Origin: Trogon surrucura
Lineage: Eukaryota; Chordata; Aves; Trogoniformes; Trogonidae
NCBI GenBank assembly: GCA_020746105.1
Contig: CM036618.1
Span: forward strand, 121,073,280-121,137,279
Direction of reading: 5' to 3'
DNA: 64,000 bases
The first letter of the stretch is position 1. Every line of letters starts with the position of its first letter. A model generated the notes under the pieces. The model had not been told where the DNA came from. It saw nothing but the letters and a program-made list of their open reading frames with translations, and made no database searches. Positions 58,922-64,000 of this stretch are shown piece by piece. Position numbers and translations under genes: made by a program.

Positions 58922-61900
58922 GGAGATAGAAATGTTTACAGGAAGTGAGAACTCTTCTGTAATCAATACCATTCTTTTTTCCATTTTCAGAAGCTCATAA
59001 TGTTTTATAATGTAATTTGTATTTACTGCAGTTTTAAAATATATTGATGCCTGACTCTTGTTTAAAAGATGAGCATCCAACAATGTGCACCATGAAGTTA
59101 ATTAAGGGGTAGAGGGGCGGAAAAATTGAATTATAGGAAAGATTGAAAGAATGACACAACTTGGCTGGATCACAAGAGGAGATGGGGATGGGTGTATGAA
59201 TACCTGCAAATATTGAAAAGGTGAAATTGCCAAGGGAAAGCAAGAAAATAATATGTTAACATACACCCTTGTTGGGTTAAATTTTTAGACTGTAAAGGTT
59301 TTGCCTAAACTCTAGAAGATGCCTTGGTTTGGAAAGCTCTAAGATTGACTGTGCTTCTCAAGAGACAGCAAGTGTTGTAACTTGGTGTACCTAAAATCAG
59401 ACTGAACTGTATTTCTAATAGTGATTATACCCTCCTCCTGTAGGTTTCTGAGTTTGTTTTCCGTGGACATATATTTCACAAAAAAGAGCAACAAAAGAAA
59501 CTTGCATAAATAAAAACTGTGTGTGCGAGCACGTTCACCTTTCCTAGACATACACACTTATATGTAAAAGCATTTAAAATGTACATAAAATAGCTGAAAT
59601 TTACAACCACTTTAGCTTTCTGTGATTTTCATTCTCAAGCCATGGGAATTTCTTGTATCAGCTCTATATTCAGTCTTGAAAAAGGATGTTCTTTGGCATT
59701 AGTTTACTACAAGCAATTTTTAAGGACCAGGCTTTGTAAACTATTTTGATTCCATGCGTACAAAATTGCTCATGTCTCTGGGTTTTGGAGGCTGTGATCA
59801 GCAAGGGATTGAGGGGGCTGGGGAAAACCTCTGGTGTGGGGAAAGGAGAGTTTGGAATAGTAATTCAAAGTACGCAGAATACCAACTCTTGCACATTGAA
59901 ATCCATATGAAATTGGCAGGAAAATAGACAGATTGGGGCAAACCAGAGCTTTGGGTAGTTTGGCGTCTGTTTTGGATACAGGGTGCTTGCCAGTCTCCAA
60001 AGAAAGAAATACAGGACTGAGAAAAGCACTTCCACTCTGTTATCCACACTTCTAGCCATCTGTGACATTGGGACTTTATAGGCTGGAGATAATATTCAAT
60101 TTTAATAGGTCAGGATGACTTGCTCAAAATTTCGTATTGATTTTTTTACTTAGAAGACCAGTTACTTAGATTCTGCGGGTAGTGGTTTTCTTATTCTGTG
60201 ATGGTTTAGCTTTGCAGAAGCTTTCTTGGGGAAAGTAATGTGTTCATTTAAATGCCACAGTTAGTAACACAGTGTGTTTTATTCTTGAATTTTTAGTAAT
60301 TCTGTTCTAAAATCCTTCTATTGAAGCTTTGAGATCTATCTTTCAATACCTTCCTTGCTAAAAAAAAGAAAACAAAAGGCATCACCATGAAAGTACTTCG
60401 TTAAAAGTACTTCCAAATTCATGTAGCTTTTTTGTCCATGGTGATGTATTATTCAAAGACATGCTTTTCCATCTTGATGTTCTGTTGGCCCTGTGGATGT
60501 TGGCGGCCTTTCTGCTTTTGCGTGTTCAGAGCGGATTTTGTGTTGGTTCTTATGCCTTTAGCAAGTTGTTTCCCAAATATTTTTGGCCATTTTTGTCAGG
60601 ATTTTATAGTGAATGTGCCAAAGGTGGTGGTTCTGAACTTGTTTGGGCATAACTTCAACTTCTTAAGTAGTATTTTCTTACCTCTAACAGTCTCTTGTCT
60701 TTGTTGTTTAGCCACATTGTCTTTGGTTTTATTTTTTCTGGCTTTTCAAAAGTTATTTCATGATTTATAAAATACAAGATATTGTAAAACTCATATTTTA
60801 TGGCTATGGTTTAACAAGGGGTGAGGCAACTAAAATCAAAAGATGAAGACTTTCTAAAGACAGGCTGGGGGACATGGTGGAACTTAGGAATTGCTGTGAA
60901 TATAAAGGGCATGAAATTCAAGCTTTATTCTGTAACTCATCTAAAATTCAATTTCTGTGTAAACAAGTAAAATCTTTTTTTTTGTATCAGTTTTTGGAGA
61001 AATTTCAACATAAGGGCTCTGAATTCTATGAACATATTTTTTTAAAAAAAATACAGTTGTGGGACTATATTGGCAACTTATGGATAAACATTACAGGAAT
61101 TCTGAAAGTATCTCAATACCAGTATTAAAATACAAGAAATTCAGAGAACATTGCAGTTTGCAAGCATAGCTAAGATACCTGGTAAACCTTAAACTGTGAC
61201 ACCTAAAAATGTAACACAAGTAGCAGTCCATGCAAGAATGATGGTACAGACCAAGTGAAAGATTTTTAAATGAGATGAGCATTACCAGTGGCCTTTATTT
61301 AGTATAAATGTAAGTAACAGCTAGACTGAGTTTTGGATCAACATAATAGAAGCAGAATCTTTTGTCTTTAAAAGCCCATGCACGCACGTGTGCACACATT
61401 TGTGCACCGACACAGACAAACCTGGGTCCCCCTTAAGCATCCCCACCACCTCGCCCCCCCTAAGAGTCCAAAACCACACTCTCAAGGCCACTTGGAACTC
61501 TTTAGTGAATGTTTTTTGTTGGTATATGAATGTAAACACAGGAAGAAGGGTATTATTTGGAGGGAAAACATTTGTGAGCAAAACCCGACCGCAGGAGAAA
61601 CAATAGTCCATTTTTTGGCTGTATTCTGAGAAAACATTTCCTATTTTTTCCTGAACATAATAGGACTCAAAGACTTTGTGTATATTCTTCTAATTCAAAA
61701 TAATATCAAGTGTGACATTGAATCTCCTACACAGTTAGAATATCCATGATGGTTGTGAATGTTCATGCCAAAAGTAGGAGGCAGGCTCTGTTTTTCCTGG
61801 GAGAGAAGTTGAAAAGTTATATTTTCTTAAACATGAAATATAAAGATAAGTATAAATTTTACAGTAACAGCTAATGCAGGAGACTTGGAAAATATAAGTG

Positions 61901-62763
61901 CAGTTGTTGAGTGTAAATGTTGAGGCTGATAATACTGTATTGCAATTCATTTTTTACATCTTTACAACAGTGTTTAGTAGAAAGCACCTTTAGCCATTCT
62001 TTGTGCGTGGGTGGTGTGCTTTGTGTATGTGCAGCTGAAGCCAACAAAAGTCTTGATACTGCGTTTCTGAACATACGCACGAGGTCTTGCATTATATACA
62101 AAAAGCAGAAATTCTGTAACACAAAGCTGCGAAGCTCCCAGCGTTTGCTGGAATCTATTTGAGGAGAATATTTGATACAAGAAAGGTGCAGTGATGTGAT
62201 GTCCTCGGGAAAATTTAAATGAGACCTAATAATGCCTTATAAGACTACAGAAAAAGGAGCAGAATCTTTGACTATTTTGAGCTCTTCTAGAAGGATTAAG
62301 CATGTTAACAAATATAATAAGGCTTCAGAACTGAGCCCAAAGTTGTGTTTTGTTGAGAAAGTGTCAGGGACAACAGATTTACGGACCCAAACTGAGGTGC
62401 AGTTGTGGATTCAGTCTGGAAAAATTCTTTCTGTGATGTCTTGCTTTTCTCCACTGCACAGAATCTATTCCTGACTGACTGGAAAATCAGATACAGATAA
62501 CAGCAATATTTTAAGAATACATACACAGACTATATACTCTGTGTAAAGAAGCAGAAAGTGTCTAAGTCCCTTAACAATTTCTTGGGTTAGTGAATTAACC
62601 AAGATCCTGAAGGGCTATTAATGTCTCCGGTTGAAAGCAGAGGCCTCTTCTCATAAAAATATTTTAGATATTAAAGCAAAATACTTGAAAAACTGTGTTG
62701 GATATACATGTGTGTGACACATCATTCCACAAAGTGAGAAATTGCACATTTTGTATTGCTAAA

Positions 62764-62830
62764 GTCACAGAATTGTTTAGCTTGGAAGGAACCTCAAGAA
62801 ATCATCTAGTTCAGCACGCTGCTCAAGGAG
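62764..62830 (-). mobile_element. CR1 LINE 3' tail, antisense, short
   Basis: GTCACAGAATTGTTTAGCTTGG, AAGGAACCTCAAGAAATCATC and TAGTTCAGCACGCTGCTCAA match the reverse complement of the CR1 3' terminus with moderate divergence. About 65 bp is recognisable. Confidence 0.82.
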
Positions 62831-64000
62831 ATTTCTCTTGTTTCTGAAGTCCTTATCAGTAACGCAATAAGTGTATTCAGTCTTCTTCCTCCTGCTTTTC
62901 TTGTTTAAAATTTTTACTTTTTGTTCCTATCTTCTTTCCAGTCTGTTGTGTGCCTTGTGGATGCTTTTTGTTGGCAATATGGAATAGGTCATGTGGAATA
63001 GGAGGTGACACCTAAGAAGGCTTGTGCTTTTCACATTGGTTTTTGAGCTATGTCCTCATGCAGCATTTGGGTCTCTCCTTATGGAAGCCACTGAACTGGA
63101 GATTCTTTCCTCAAGACTCATTTTTCAGCTGGAACCACAGTGATGTGTAAATCTGCGGAGGAGTTATTATTCAAGGAAGCTTTAATGCCAGTGAAATGAC
63201 TTGTGATGTAGGGCTTTGGCTTTGTGATGCCCGTGTGTGAAGGGCAGTAGTGGCTGCTCTGGGTTCCAGTGACTGCCGATAACCAGGCAGATGCCACTTG
63301 TCTGTCTGGAACTGTGTCCTTCGGAGCCCACGCTCCAAACGTCCAGAGGAACTTCACACGCAAATCTTGTATCCTGTGTAGATCGTTTGAGCTACACTGT
63401 GCGAGACAGATATTATGATACAGTTAATCTCTTTGTAGAAATATTCTCTCTCAAAATCAGTCTGGTCCCATAAGATTTGGGGAATAATAGGTAATTTAAT
63501 GTATCACAGATGAAGCAGCTGCATATGGAGAAGAGTTACATCATTGTTACAGTGAACCGGGGAGTGGAGGAAGAGAGAGGTCTCTGTCCGGACCCATCAG
63601 AACTTACCTCTGAAGCAAGCGCTTCTGTCAGGAGTTCAGGCTTTGTGTCCAGATGCCGTTTGAAGGCTTCAGCACCGTAGCATGTGGTGTGTGCACTAAC
63701 TCGCTGTACCGCCACAAGGCCCCGTGAAGAGGGGGGAAGCCACAGGCAGAGATGATTTGTGGGAATGGTAGCGTTAAGAAGCGGTCAATTAAACGCAGCG
63801 CCGCAGCGTTCAAAGCTGAGGGGTTTGTCCGCAAAATAATCGGAATGGTTGTTTGAATTGCCCTCGGAAGGGTTGTTTTGAAGCGGAACTGAGTGGATGC
63901 AAGGATCAAAGAGTTCTTGTTGCCTCCTGAAATTTTAATTGGACTTGATGTAACAATATATTGCGAGCATGAAGTTGCGTGGGCTTTTTAGAAGTGATAG

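Larger units (their letters stand above)
56848..64000 (+). other. TASP1: TASP1 intron 10 (partial, runs off the right edge)
   Basis: At least 7.15 kb without a recognisable TASP1 exon. It contains a (TA)9 run (56975-56992), a (GT)n(GA)n microsatellite (about 58899-58921), a short antisense CR1 tail (62764-62830), and an unexplained pair of overlapping open frames near 57397-57858. The latter include an A-rich low-complexity centre. Confidence 0.75.

Noticed and set aside
56848-64000. Search for the next TASP1 exon (family sequence GCGEHLV)
   Set aside because: No acceptor followed by this coding sequence was found, so the exon is taken to lie beyond 64000.
1-64000. CRISPR arrays, prophage, insertion sequences, operons or defence islands
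   Set aside because: The window is eukaryotic nuclear DNA with introns and CR1 repeats; no regularly spaced repeats or prokaryotic gene structure are present.

Overview
The window is vertebrate nuclear DNA, most likely avian. It is AT-rich and intron-rich, has one strong CpG island, and carries about thirteen recognisable fragments of CR1 (chicken repeat 1) LINEs, most showing the CR1 3' end (repeated ATTCTATGA/ATTCTGTGA-type octamers). CR1 dominance and the absence of mammalian SINEs point to a bird; a crocodilian or turtle is less likely. The species cannot be named from the sequence.

Layout. Two protein-coding genes lie head-to-tail on the + strand. Positions 1-3300 hold the 3' end of ESF1, a nucleolar pre-rRNA processing factor: three coding exons, the stop codon, a 3' UTR and a probable poly(A) signal. 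About 10.5 kb of intergenic DNA follows, with two CR1 tails and no convincing gene. A CpG island at about 13780-14930 is the promoter and 5' UTR exon of TASP1 (taspase 1, threonine aspartase 1). Nine coding exons of TASP1 then run from 18142 to 56847, encoding residues 1-291 of a protein of about 420 residues. The exon phases join without a break, and the catalytic threonine falls at residue 234, as in human taspase 1. The last coding exons are not in the window; 56848-64000 is intron.

Function. ESF1 acts in the nucleolus in small-subunit rRNA maturation. Taspase 1 is an Asn/Asp-rich-family N-terminal-nucleophile hydrolase that cuts itself before Thr234 and then cleaves nuclear substrates such as MLL/KMT2A and TFIIA. 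The two genes are also neighbours in the same orientation in human (20p12), so this is conserved synteny rather than a functional operon.

No CRISPR array, prokaryotic operon, complete mobile element or new multi-gene system is present. The best leads are regulatory: an out-of-frame upstream ORF in strong initiation context that overlaps the TASP1 start; a weak splice donor after the catalytic exon followed by a 130-codon open intron; inverted CR1 copies that could pair within TASP1 pre-mRNA; and a promoter with a perfect 14-bp CRE palindrome and an RFX-type X-box.
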